The translations under genes were made by a program, and so were the position numbers. Shown piece after piece: positions 1 to 6,810 of a stretch of 38,969 bases of DNA (positions are counted from its first letter, which is position 1; each line of letters starts with the position of its first letter). The notes under the pieces were generated by a model. It saw only the letters and a list, made by a program, of their open reading frames with translations. It had not been told where the DNA came from and did no database searches. This DNA comes from Flavobacteriaceae bacterium (GTDB taxonomy: Bacteria; Bacteroidota; Bacteroidia; Flavobacteriales; Flavobacteriaceae): positions 1 to 38,969 of the forward strand of contig JAOZLL010000015.1 in NCBI GenBank assembly GCA_029934835.1, written 5' to 3'.

Positions 1-974
1 ATCAATTAAAAGATTCAAAAGTAACTGTTTTTAGAGCTGGTGTTTGGAAACCACGAACTCGACCTGGAAGTTTTGAAGGAATTGGTGCTTTAGCCTTACC
101 TTGGTTACAACAAGTTAAGAAAGAAACTGGTTTACTAATTGCCATAGAAGTTGCCAACGCAACTCATGTAAAATTAGCCTTAGAACATGATGTAGATATC
201 CTTTGGATTGGTGCGCGAACTACTGCCAACCCATTTGCAGTGCAAGAAATTGCAGATGCTTTGAACGATACAGATAAAATTGTTTTGGTGAAGAATCCTG
301 TGAATCCTGATCTTGAATTATGGATTGGTGGTGTAGAACGTTTGTATAAAGCTGGAGTAAAAAACTTAGGTGTGATTCATCGCGGATTTTCATCCTATAA
401 TAAATCAGACTATCGAAACGAACCAAAATGGCAAATCCCGATTGATTTTAAAACACGTTATCCTGATATTCCGTTGATTTGTGATCCATCACATATTTGT
501 GGTCGTAGAGATATTATAGAAAATGTATCTCAAACTGCTTTAGACCTTCAATTTAATGGTTTAATGATTGAATCACATCATAATCCTGATGAAGCTTGGA
601 GCGATGCCAAACAACAAATAAAACCAGCCACTTTAAGTGATATGATTACGCGTTTGACTGTGCGAGCAAAGACATTTAAAGATAAAAAAGCGATTGATAC
701 GCTCACTTTATTACGTGAGGAAATTAATGAAACGGATAAACTATTGCTACAAACATTATCTGAACGAATGGAAATTGTCAAAAAAATAGCCTTAGTAAAA
801 AAAGATAAAAATGTGGCTATTCTACAAACCAAACGTTGGAGAGAAGTTATTGACAAAATGACAAAATATGCCAATGTGTTCGGGTTAGATGTCGCTTTTG
901 TAAACCGTTTGTTTAGAGAAGTACATCAAGAAAGTATCCAACAACAGGAAAAAATTGTGAATAAACAGGATTAG
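1..974 (+). CDS. Bifunctional DAHP synthase / chorismate mutase, 5'-truncated
   Basis: The reading frame is already open at the window edge (first full codon at base 3), so the N-terminus is missing; 323 residues are visible. The upstream part is a DAHP synthase of the type I KDPG-aldolase-like kind, recognisable by FRAGVWKPRTRPGSFEG and CDPSHICGRRD. It condenses phosphoenolpyruvate and erythrose 4-phosphate at the entry to the shikimate pathway. The last ~90 residues (LLREEINETDKLLLQTLSERM onward) are an AroQ-type chorismate mutase helix domain, which makes prephenate. This fusion order is usual in Bacteroidetes. A heptamer repeat starts immediately after the TAG stop. Confidence 0.93.
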   Translation, partial: QLKDSKVTVFRAGVWKPRTRPGSFEGIGALALPWLQQVKKETGLLIAIEVANATHVKLALEHDVDILWIGARTTANPFAVQEIADALNDTDKIVLVKNPVNPDLELWIGGVERLYKAGVKNLGVIHRGFSSYNKSDYRNEPKWQIPIDFKTRYPDIPLICDPSHICGRRDIIENVSQTALDLQFNGLMIESHHNPDEAWSDAKQQIKPATLSDMITRLTVRAKTFKDKKAIDTLTLLREEINETDKLLLQTLSERMEIVKKIALVKKDKNVAILQTKRWREVIDKMTKYANVFGLDVAFVNRLFREVHQESIQQQEKIVNKQD

Positions 975-1012
975 GCTGTTAGCTGTTGGCTGTTGGCTGT
1001 TGGCTGTTGGCT
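975..1012. repeat. Heptanucleotide tandem repeat (GCTGTTG)n
   Basis: Five 7-bp units (first GCTGTTA, then four GCTGTTG) plus a partial GCT begin on the base after the stop codon of the upstream gene. It is one of several heptamer arrays in this window that abut a stop codon. Confidence 0.9.
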
Positions 1013-1026
1013 AAAAAATAAAAAGC

Positions 1027-1659
1027 ATGAATAATCTAAATAAATATACACCACATCTGTTTTTAACTTTATATGTGATGCTTTTTATTGTTTGTGGTAT
1101 TAATCCGTTTAACAGAGCGGTTTGGGTTGCGGAGAATATTCCTGTGGTGATTCCTGTGTTGTTATTGGTCTTTACCTATAAAAAGTTTCGATTTTCTAAT
1201 CTTTCGTATTTTTTGATGTGGTTTTTTATGTCGTTACACACCATTGGTGGACACTATACCTTTGAATTAGTTCCGTTTGATTTTTTTAATGAACTTTTAG
1301 CTAAGTTCCATGTAGATTTCCTTTTTCCAACTGGACGAAATAACTTTGATCGAGTCGGACATTTTTTTGTAGGTGTTTTTGCCTATCCTTTAGCCGAGTT
1401 TACCTATCGTAAAAAATATATTACTTCCATTTATACAGCCATCTTATTCGGAATCTTTGCTTTAGGGTTTTGGGGAGCATTATACGAAGCTATCGAAATG
1501 ATCTATGCTATAAAAGAAGGTGGCGAAGCAGGTTCAGCTTTTCTCGGCTCACAAGGTGATGTATGGGACGCTCAAAAAGATATGCTTTTGGATATTTATG
1601 GAGCTGTTACAGTTTCTGTATTGTTTTACTTTGTTTGGCGGAATAAAGAAGTTAAATAA
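1027..1659 (+). CDS. DUF2238 (YjdF-like) integral membrane protein
   Basis: A 210-residue polytopic membrane protein with about six hydrophobic segments. The conserved core, including HTIGGHYTFELVPF, the NNFDRVGHFFVG segment and the ending GSQGDVWDAQKDM, matches the DUF2238/YjdF family as I know it. Its biochemical role is unknown. It follows the aromatic biosynthesis gene by 52 bases, with a heptamer repeat between them, so co-transcription is possible but unproven. ATG at 1027 is the first start in frame and precedes the first membrane segment by a normal distance. Confidence 0.85.
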   Translation: MNNLNKYTPHLFLTLYVMLFIVCGINPFNRAVWVAENIPVVIPVLLLVFTYKKFRFSNLSYFLMWFFMSLHTIGGHYTFELVPFDFFNELLAKFHVDFLFPTGRNNFDRVGHFFVGVFAYPLAEFTYRKKYITSIYTAILFGIFALGFWGALYEAIEMIYAIKEGGEAGSAFLGSQGDVWDAQKDMLLDIYGAVTVSVLFYFVWRNKEVK

Positions 1660-1750
1660 ATACCTATTATGCTTTAGCTTGATTTTTAAAATTATGTATG
1701 TTTTTGAACAAAAATAACCTATAATTGAGGAGTTACTTTAGAACGGTCTC

Positions 1751-1860
1751 GCATAAACAACGTAGCGGGTTTATATTTACTTAATTGTTAGTTGCAAAAC
1801 GAAGATAATAAATAATCCCATGCTTTTGGTTTATCAATTTTGCCGCTATGGGGTTTATGC
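1751..1860. repeat. Imperfect long hairpin outside the rloAB boundary (left)
   Basis: Arms 1751-1768 (GCATAAAC, four unmatched bases, TAGCGG) and 1843-1860 pair at 14 of 18 positions around a loop of about 74 bases. It sits just beyond the boundary repeat at the 3' end of rloB. The 1660-1877 stretch holds no gene. Confidence 0.7.
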
Positions 1861-1863
1861 AAT

Positions 1864-1878
1864 GTTGGCAATAGTATT
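1864..1878. repeat. Boundary inverted repeat of the rloAB unit, left copy
   Basis: GTTGGCAATAGTATT; its reverse complement matches 3979-3993 at 14 of 15 positions. The copy runs into the first base of the rloB stop codon (1878-1880), so it marks the end of the gene unit tightly. Confidence 0.75.
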
Positions 1879-2570
1879 TATTTCCGTTTATTTAGATTTA
1901 AATATTTTATTAATTTGTAAACTAAAGTAACTGGGTTCTGTTGGTGGAATGGTAAATCCTTTTGACTTTTAAACAACTTTTCAGCTCGGTCAATTGCATT
2001 TTCTTGCGAAGTATTAGAATCCTTTTCTAATTTATCATAAATATTTTGACAGAACTTATAAGATTTTCCTACTTTCTTATAATTGATACCCCATTGTTTG
2101 CCAAGAAATTCATAGTAAAAAGTTCTATGGTTTCGTTGTTCAGTATAGTTGAAGTGTAAATAAAACCATATTTCAAATGAATCATTTGAATAAGCAATGT
2201 TATAGCCTAAGGATTTCCCTTTTACTATTGCATTGTCAAAATCGGAAAACTCCTTTTCCCCTTGTTTGTAATCCATGTCAAAAACACACCAAATTTCATC
2301 ATACTTTTGAGTGCCGCTTTCTACTATTGCTTCCGTTGATTCAATAAGTTTAAGCTTACTTTGTCCTTGCAAATCTATTGCTTTTACTGATAATGTAAGA
2401 ACTGGAAAAGATGTAAAATATAACTTTTCAGTTTGTCCTTCACATACAATCAATATTGTTTTATTGGTCTCTGTAGTATCAATTAAATATTGAGATAGAC
2501 CTACTTTTTTAAGCCAAGGTTTTTGACCTTTAATATCAGTTTTCTTAATTGCGCTAGTTTTTTTAGGCAT
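1878..2570 (-). CDS. rloB: RloB-like protein with TOPRIM-type motifs
   Basis: A 230-residue protein. ILIVCEGQTEKLYF (conserved Glu at residue 44) and WCVFDMD (Asp 98 and Asp 100) look like the Glu and DxD metal-binding motifs of a TOPRIM fold, which in defence proteins often cleaves nucleic acid. The overall sequence matches the RloB-like family, first named from genes linked to type I restriction loci. The start at 2570 (MPKKTSAIKK) is preferred over an upstream ATG because it gives the usual RloB length and an 8-base overlap with the upstream rloA. The ATPase plus TOPRIM arrangement resembles PARIS (AriA/AriB). That RloB is the toxic effector is inferred, not shown. Confidence 0.82.
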   Translation of the reverse strand: MPKKTSAIKKTDIKGQKPWLKKVGLSQYLIDTTETNKTILIVCEGQTEKLYFTSFPVLTLSVKAIDLQGQSKLKLIESTEAIVESGTQKYDEIWCVFDMDYKQGEKEFSDFDNAIVKGKSLGYNIAYSNDSFEIWFYLHFNYTEQRNHRTFYYEFLGKQWGINYKKVGKSYKFCQNIYDKLEKDSNTSQENAIDRAEKLFKSQKDLPFHQQNPVTLVYKLIKYLNLNKRK

Positions 2571-3882
2571 CTTTGTCAGTATTAAATAGTTTACTAAAAT
2601 CACCTAAAAATGGAATTGCTCCATATTTTCCTTGTATATAGTCTTTTTCAAAAGATGCCGTATTTCTAATACCTTTAAATTGAACAAGAGAGTATAAATG
2701 ACTTGCACCATACTTGTCTTTTTCAACAAACTCAACTTGATCCCTTCTTAATATGTTAGAGGATAAAAGATTTGTGTCGTGAGTAGTGAAAATTAATTGA
2801 GATTCTTTATTTTCTTTAGAGTTAAATAATTCTACAATTCTTTTTGTTAGAAGAGGATGAAATCTTGCATCAAATTCATCAATAATAATAGGTCTTTCAT
2901 TTTTTAAAGCATCATAAATAAAAGGGCTTAGCTCAAATAATTTTTGAGTTCCTTCGGACTCGTGTAAACGAAATGAAAAAGGTTCAATATCAATTGGATT
3001 TAGATTTTCATCATACTTATTTCTAATAGATATGAGTATTTTGTTCTTGTTCTTTTTTTCAAAATCCCTTCTTTCATCATTATTGATGTTTTCAGGAAAA
3101 TCATCAGGAGAAATATCAATTGTATCTACATCTTCAATACCGGTATCTCCATATCTAAGAAAATCAAGAATATAATTTTTCTTTTCATCATTAGCTAATG
3201 AAGCACCTGCATAATTATACATTCCTTGATGTCCTAATCCACTAATAATAAAGATTGATGCTAAACTATCTACTAATTGTTTTGATAATTTACCAAAGCC
3301 AAAAGTGGCTAGAGTAGATAGAAATAATGAATTCTTTCTAAAAACTTCATTACCTTCAGAATCATCTTCCAATAATCTCATCAATTTATCTCCTTCACTA
3401 TAATTCGTTTTGTCGAGTTCAATGATTTCCTGATTGTTTCTAATGAAAAAAGGAAGTTCTCTATCACCTGGTTTTCCATAAAGCCATTCTGCGTTAATAG
3501 TCTTATTATTTAACTCAAACCCATAACGATATTTAATATTTTTATACCAAAAAATTATTTGAAAAAAACTTGGTTGATTATCAGTTTCCGTTGATAATTT
3601 AAAGGAATCTATGATGTTAAGAATATTTTCATCTTTTACTGATGTTTTTATAATTCTAATAAAAACGACAAAAGCTTTAACAATATTGCTTTTTCCACTT
3701 GCATTTGCACCATAAATAGCTTTAGATTTTAAAAAAGAAATTCCATCATTATTCTTTCCCTTAATTACATTATCAATATCAATTTCTTGGTGTTTTGATT
3801 TGATTTTAGCAGCTGAAAGATTTAAGGTTTGGATGTCTTTAAATGATCTATAGTTTCCGAAACTAAATTCTTGAATAATCAT
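2563..3882 (-). CDS. rloA: RloA-like ABC/SMC-type ATPase (AAA_15/AAA_21)
   Basis: A 439-residue ATPase. It has Walker A GANASGKS (residues 58-65), an ABC signature-like ESEGTQK (308-314), Walker B IIIDEFD (332-338) and an H-loop His at 368. This layout is typical of the RloA, OLD and PARIS AriA class of defence ATPases that sense phage and control a partner nuclease. The start at 3882 (MIIQEFSFGNYRSF) fits the family; a longer ATG at 3912 would lie inside the promoter -7 box (3910-3917). Its stop overlaps the rloB start by 8 bases, implying translational coupling. Defence function is inferred from family and context. Confidence 0.88.
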   Translation of the reverse strand: MIIQEFSFGNYRSFKDIQTLNLSAAKIKSKHQEIDIDNVIKGKNNDGISFLKSKAIYGANASGKSNIVKAFVVFIRIIKTSVKDENILNIIDSFKLSTETDNQPSFFQIIFWYKNIKYRYGFELNNKTINAEWLYGKPGDRELPFFIRNNQEIIELDKTNYSEGDKLMRLLEDDSEGNEVFRKNSLFLSTLATFGFGKLSKQLVDSLASIFIISGLGHQGMYNYAGASLANDEKKNYILDFLRYGDTGIEDVDTIDISPDDFPENINNDERRDFEKKNKNKILISIRNKYDENLNPIDIEPFSFRLHESEGTQKLFELSPFIYDALKNERPIIIDEFDARFHPLLTKRIVELFNSKENKESQLIFTTHDTNLLSSNILRRDQVEFVEKDKYGASHLYSLVQFKGIRNTASFEKDYIQGKYGAIPFLGDFSKLFNTDKDA

Positions 3883-3909
3883 CTTAATTAATAATTTGCG
3901 TTTATTTTG

Positions 3910-3917
3910 CAAATATA
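3910..3917 (-). promoter_or_regulatory. Bacteroidetes -7 box of rloAB
   Basis: TATATTTG on the minus strand, matching TAnnTTTG, 28 bases upstream of the preferred rloA start. Confidence 0.6.
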
Positions 3918-3942
3918 CAAATAAGATATGGAATGCAATGTG

Positions 3943-3971
3943 AATGCAGAATTATTTTTGAATTCAGCATT
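3943..3971. repeat. Hairpin upstream of the rloAB promoter
   Basis: Arms AATGCAGAATT (3943-3953) and AATTCAGCATT (3961-3971) pair at 10 of 11 positions with a 7-base loop. It lies between the rloA promoter and the right boundary repeat and could be an operator. Confidence 0.45.
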
Positions 3972-3978
3972 ATCTATC

Positions 3979-3993
3979 AATATTATTGCCAAC
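3979..3993. repeat. Boundary inverted repeat of the rloAB unit, right copy
   Basis: AATATTATTGCCAAC, inverted relative to the copy at 1864-1878 (14 of 15 positions). The two copies enclose rloAB and its promoter and nothing else. Confidence 0.75.
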
Positions 3994-4044
3994 GTAGTTA
4001 TATCCGCAGTCTCATTTTATGATATTGACGTATATAACGTGTTG
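3990..4044. repeat. Imperfect hairpin outside the rloAB boundary (right)
   Basis: CAACGTAGTTATAT (3990-4003) pairs imperfectly with ATATAACGTGTTG (4032-4044). It overlaps the outer end of the right boundary repeat, mirroring the hairpin on the other side. The gene-free stretch 3883-4276 contains this element, the rloA promoter, the hairpin at 3943, a stem-loop at 4133 and an operator at 4251. Confidence 0.55.
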
Positions 4045-4132
4045 TAAAGTAAGAGAAATTATATGATAAAGTCAACATAAATTTATAACTTTAAATAAAA
4101 AATCATAAACTTTTGTTAGCCTTTCTGATTTA

Positions 4133-4163
4133 GTAAGACCGTGACTTAAAGTTACGGTCTTAC
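4133..4163. terminator. Stem-loop, possible terminator
   Basis: GTAAGACCGT (4133-4142) and ACGGTCTTAC (4154-4163) form a perfect 10-bp stem around an 11-base loop. There is no long T run and no gene reads into it closely, so its role is uncertain. Confidence 0.45.
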
Positions 4164-4250
4164 AAGTTTTGGATGATACAAATACCTGTTAGTAGCAATG
4201 AAAAATAGAATTCCACCTTATTAATTTGCCAATAATAAATATATTTTGTT

Positions 4251-4267
4251 ACTTTGCAATTCAAAGT
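4251..4267. promoter_or_regulatory. Palindromic operator ACTTTG-N5-CAAAGT, copy 1
   Basis: ACTTTGCAATTCAAAGT ends 9 bases before the ATG at 4277. It overlaps a -7-like TACTTTG (4250-4256). The same palindrome recurs at 5306-5322 before creD, with the regulator gene in between, which suggests it is the regulator's binding site. Confidence 0.7.
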
Positions 4268-4276
4268 CCTTTTGTT

Positions 4277-4918
4277 ATGACAGATAATAAATATTTAAAT
4301 GACCTTAGTGAAATTAAAGATTTGATGAATCGATCGAGTCGCTTTTTATCACTTAGTGGAATGAGTGGCATATTAGCAGGTGTTTATGCACTAATCGGAG
4401 CAGATATTGCTTACCTCCTATTAAAAAACAAGACCGTATATATAAGAATGCAATCTTCAGGAAATGCTGAATTGGTTTTAAAATTAATGCTAATCGCAAT
4501 AACGGTAGCGCTACTAGCCATTATTACAGCTTATATTTTAACTCGAAAAAAAGCAATAAAGAATAAGGAAAATATGTGGGATCAAACAACCAAAAGTATG
4601 CTCGTTCATTTTATGATTCCTTTAGTAACTGGTGGTATTTTTGGGTTGATCTTACTCAACCACGAACACTATGGTATTATGGCTCCTATTACACTTATTT
4701 TTTATGGTTTGGCTTTAGTCAATGTAAGTAAGCTTACCTTAGACACAGTAAAATATCTAGGAATCAGCGAAATAATTGTTGGTTTGTTTTCTGCTATTTA
4801 TGTAGGATATGGATTATTTTTCTGGGCATTTGGATTTGGGATATTGCATATTGTTTATGGTGGGATAATGTATTTTAAGGAAAAGTCCACCGCAAATACG
4901 CAAAGTCGCCAAGAATAA
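4277..4918 (+). CDS. Polytopic membrane protein of the creD cluster
   Basis: 213 residues with about six hydrophobic segments and no known domain that I recognise. An upstream ATG at 4226 exists, but that start would place the promoter and palindrome inside the coding sequence, so ATG 4277 (MTDNKYLNDLSEIKD) is chosen. Proteins of this type commonly accompany a winged-helix regulator and CreD in flavobacteria. The last ten residues (STANTQSRQE) are encoded by an interspersed CGCAAAG-type repeat, so the natural C-terminus has probably been replaced. Confidence 0.75.
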   Translation: MTDNKYLNDLSEIKDLMNRSSRFLSLSGMSGILAGVYALIGADIAYLLLKNKTVYIRMQSSGNAELVLKLMLIAITVALLAIITAYILTRKKAIKNKENMWDQTTKSMLVHFMIPLVTGGIFGLILLNHEHYGIMAPITLIFYGLALVNVSKLTLDTVKYLGISEIIVGLFSAIYVGYGLFFWAFGFGILHIVYGGIMYFKEKSTANTQSRQE

Positions 4919-4945
4919 TTATAAATTAAAAAAGCTTTGCGTTTT
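4891..4945. repeat. CGCAAAG-type interspersed repeat between two genes
   Basis: ACGCAAAG (4898-4905) and its perfect inverse CTTTGCGT (4935-4942) flank an AT-rich core. The repeat supplies the last codons and stop of the gene at 4277 and the only TTG (4937) available as a start for the next gene. Related words occur at 16488-16530 and 21511-21567. Confidence 0.6.
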
Positions 4946-5290
4946 AGCATAGTTTCGACTTCGCTCAACTCATCGCTTAGCAATAAAGTAAAAAACATCA
5001 AAAATATCATCCAACATATCAACAAAGCATTTGACCATCGTGTACGACTCGGTATTATGAGTATTCTTATGGTAAATGATACCGCTGAATTTACACGACT
5101 TAAGGAACTCCTTGGTGTCACAGATGGAAATTTGGCCAGTCATATAAAATCCTTAGAAAAGGAAGGCTATATTATGATCATAAAACAGTTTATTAATAAT
5201 AAGCCTAATACACAATATGCTGTCAGCAAGGAAGGTAAAATTGCCTTTAAAAAACACCTGGATGCTTTAGAAAAACTAATCAAATCATAA
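4937..5290 (+). CDS. Winged-helix transcriptional regulator without an ATG start
   Basis: The region from residue ~21 (IKNIIQHINKAFDHRVRLG) to the end is a small winged-helix DNA-binding domain of the HTH_34 kind (RLKELLGVTDGNLASHIKSLEKEGYI). Homologues as I know them begin with a Met at the IKNIIQ position, but here that codon is ATC (4997-4999). The only conventional start in the open frame is TTG 4937, inside a repeat, which would add about 20 unrelated residues. The flanking palindromes at 4251 and 5306 are its likely operators. The start is unresolved: TTG leader, non-canonical ATC, or loss of expression. Confidence 0.75.
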   Translation: MRFSIVSTSLNSSLSNKVKNIKNIIQHINKAFDHRVRLGIMSILMVNDTAEFTRLKELLGVTDGNLASHIKSLEKEGYIMIIKQFINNKPNTQYAVSKEGKIAFKKHLDALEKLIKS

Positions 5291-5305
5291 TTTTTTTATA
5301 TTTAT

Positions 5306-5322
5306 ACTTTGTAATACAAAGT
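5306..5322. promoter_or_regulatory. Palindromic operator ACTTTG-N5-CAAAGT, copy 2
   Basis: ACTTTGTAATACAAAGT, 29 bases before the creD ATG, differing from copy 1 only at two bases of the spacer. TACTTTG within it resembles a -7 box, so a bound regulator would block the promoter. Confidence 0.7.
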
Positions 5323-5351
5323 ACTTTTAATAATCATTAACACAAATAACT

Positions 5352-6740
5352 ATGAGTGAACAAACAAAGACAAAAAGAGCAAAAAATTGGATTCAAACTT
5401 CCATTAGCTTTCGTATGGTAATAATAGGAATACTTATCCTAGTATTATTAATTCCACTAGCATTTATTAAGGATCTTATTAAAGAACGAAAAAGCTTACA
5501 AAGTAGGGTTGTATCAGAAATAAATACTAGTTGGGGCGATGAGATATTGCTATATGGACCTGTTTTAAAAATTCCCTATAAAATATATTCAGAAAGCACG
5601 CTAACCGATCAAAAAACGGGTAAAACACAAATCATCAAAGATGAAGCTACTTATTATGCCTATTTTTTTCCTGATAAATTAGCAATTACAGGCGACATTA
5701 ATACCGAAATAAAGCACAAAGGAATATATACTACTTCAGTATATACAACTCAAACAAAAGTAACAGGTGATTATGCTTTTCCTGACTTTAAAGCCTTAGA
5801 AATCCCTAATGAAAATGTAGTATGGGAAAAAGCTCAAATCATCATGCAAACTACTAATCTTAAAGGAATTAAAGATGCGCTTAAAATTAGTCTAAATGAA
5901 AAGACACTTCATTTTGAATCAAAATTCTCTAATGATACTAAAAATAAAGGTTATTATAATAAAAATGGAGAATATGTGTCAACTTCTAAACATGATATCA
6001 TAACAAAATCTTTTGATTTTAAGGAAATCTTTAAAGGAAAACCAATTCATTTTTCAATGGATTTTAACGTCAGTGGAAGTCAACAGTTTCAGGTTATTCC
6101 TATCGGAAAAGAAACTAAAATGCACTTGACATCCAATTGGAAAGATGCTGGTTTTAAAGGTGAATATTTACCTTATAATCCTGATAAAATTAAACCAAAC
6201 GGATTTGATGCACATTGGAAAGTATTACAAATGAATCGTCCTTTTTCGCAGCAATTCAATTACTTACCTAAACTAGATGAGTATGCTTTTGGTGTAAACT
6301 TCTTTATACCAGTAGATGATTACCAACAAAATGAACGTACAGTCAAATATGGATATCTTGTTATTGCACTTACTTTTTTATTGTTCTTTTTAATACAAAC
6401 CTTGAGTAAAATTTATATACATCCGTTTCAGTATTTAATGATTGGTTTGGCGCTAATCATATTTTATACCTTATTGGTTTCTATTTCAGAACATAGTGAT
6501 TTTAATACGGCTTATATGATTGCTGGTGGATCAGTAATAGGTTTGATTACACTTTATTCGAAATCTATTATGAAAACATGGAAATTTCCACTATTTATCA
6601 GCATTTCATTAATAGCTTTATATAGTTTTATCTTTGTGATAATTCAATTAGAAAACTATGCTTTATTAGTTGGAAGTATCGGGCTGTTCTTAATCTTAGC
6701 AGTAGTAATGTTTGCTTCTCGTAAGATTGAGTGGAGTTGA
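5352..6740 (+). CDS. creD: Inner-membrane protein CreD
   Basis: 462 residues with the full CreD layout. There is one N-terminal membrane helix (about 20-42) and a large periplasmic region beginning SEINTSWGDEILLYGPVLKIPY. Four to five C-terminal helices follow from residue ~335, starting VKYGYLVIALTFLLFFLIQTLSK. CreD was first described in E. coli (also called Cet) as an inner-membrane protein affecting colicin E2 tolerance and beta-lactam responses; its molecular role is unknown. Its own palindromic operator and its neighbouring regulator suggest local control rather than a CreBC two-component system, none of which is visible here. Confidence 0.9.
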   Translation: MSEQTKTKRAKNWIQTSISFRMVIIGILILVLLIPLAFIKDLIKERKSLQSRVVSEINTSWGDEILLYGPVLKIPYKIYSESTLTDQKTGKTQIIKDEATYYAYFFPDKLAITGDINTEIKHKGIYTTSVYTTQTKVTGDYAFPDFKALEIPNENVVWEKAQIIMQTTNLKGIKDALKISLNEKTLHFESKFSNDTKNKGYYNKNGEYVSTSKHDIITKSFDFKEIFKGKPIHFSMDFNVSGSQQFQVIPIGKETKMHLTSNWKDAGFKGEYLPYNPDKIKPNGFDAHWKVLQMNRPFSQQFNYLPKLDEYAFGVNFFIPVDDYQQNERTVKYGYLVIALTFLLFFLIQTLSKIYIHPFQYLMIGLALIIFYTLLVSISEHSDFNTAYMIAGGSVIGLITLYSKSIMKTWKFPLFISISLIALYSFIFVIIQLENYALLVGSIGLFLILAVVMFASRKIEWS

Positions 6741-6760
6741 TTCTTTAAATATTAAACTAT

Positions 6761-6794
6761 AAACCTGTTAGGAATTTGTTATCCTAACAGGTTT
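6761..6794. terminator. Bidirectional terminator between creD and the carboxypeptidase
   Basis: Perfect 13-bp stem AAACCTGTTAGGA / TCCTAACAGGTTT with an 8-base loop lies between two convergent genes. Confidence 0.85.
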
Positions 6795-6810
6795 TTGGTT
6801 TCTAAATACC

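Noticed and set aside
1740-1878. Integron attC site beside rloB
   Set aside because: The outer bases do not fit RYYYAAC...GTTRRRY (GTTGGCA in place of GTTRRRY) and no integron integrase is visible; kept only as an imperfect hairpin.
3883-3912. ATG 3912 as rloA start
   Set aside because: It overlaps a -7 promoter box, and the extra residues MQNKRKLLIK are not part of the family N-terminus.
4226-4276. Longer start (ATG 4226) for the creD-cluster membrane protein
   Set aside because: It would put the promoter-like box and the operator palindrome inside the coding sequence; ATG 4277 fits better.
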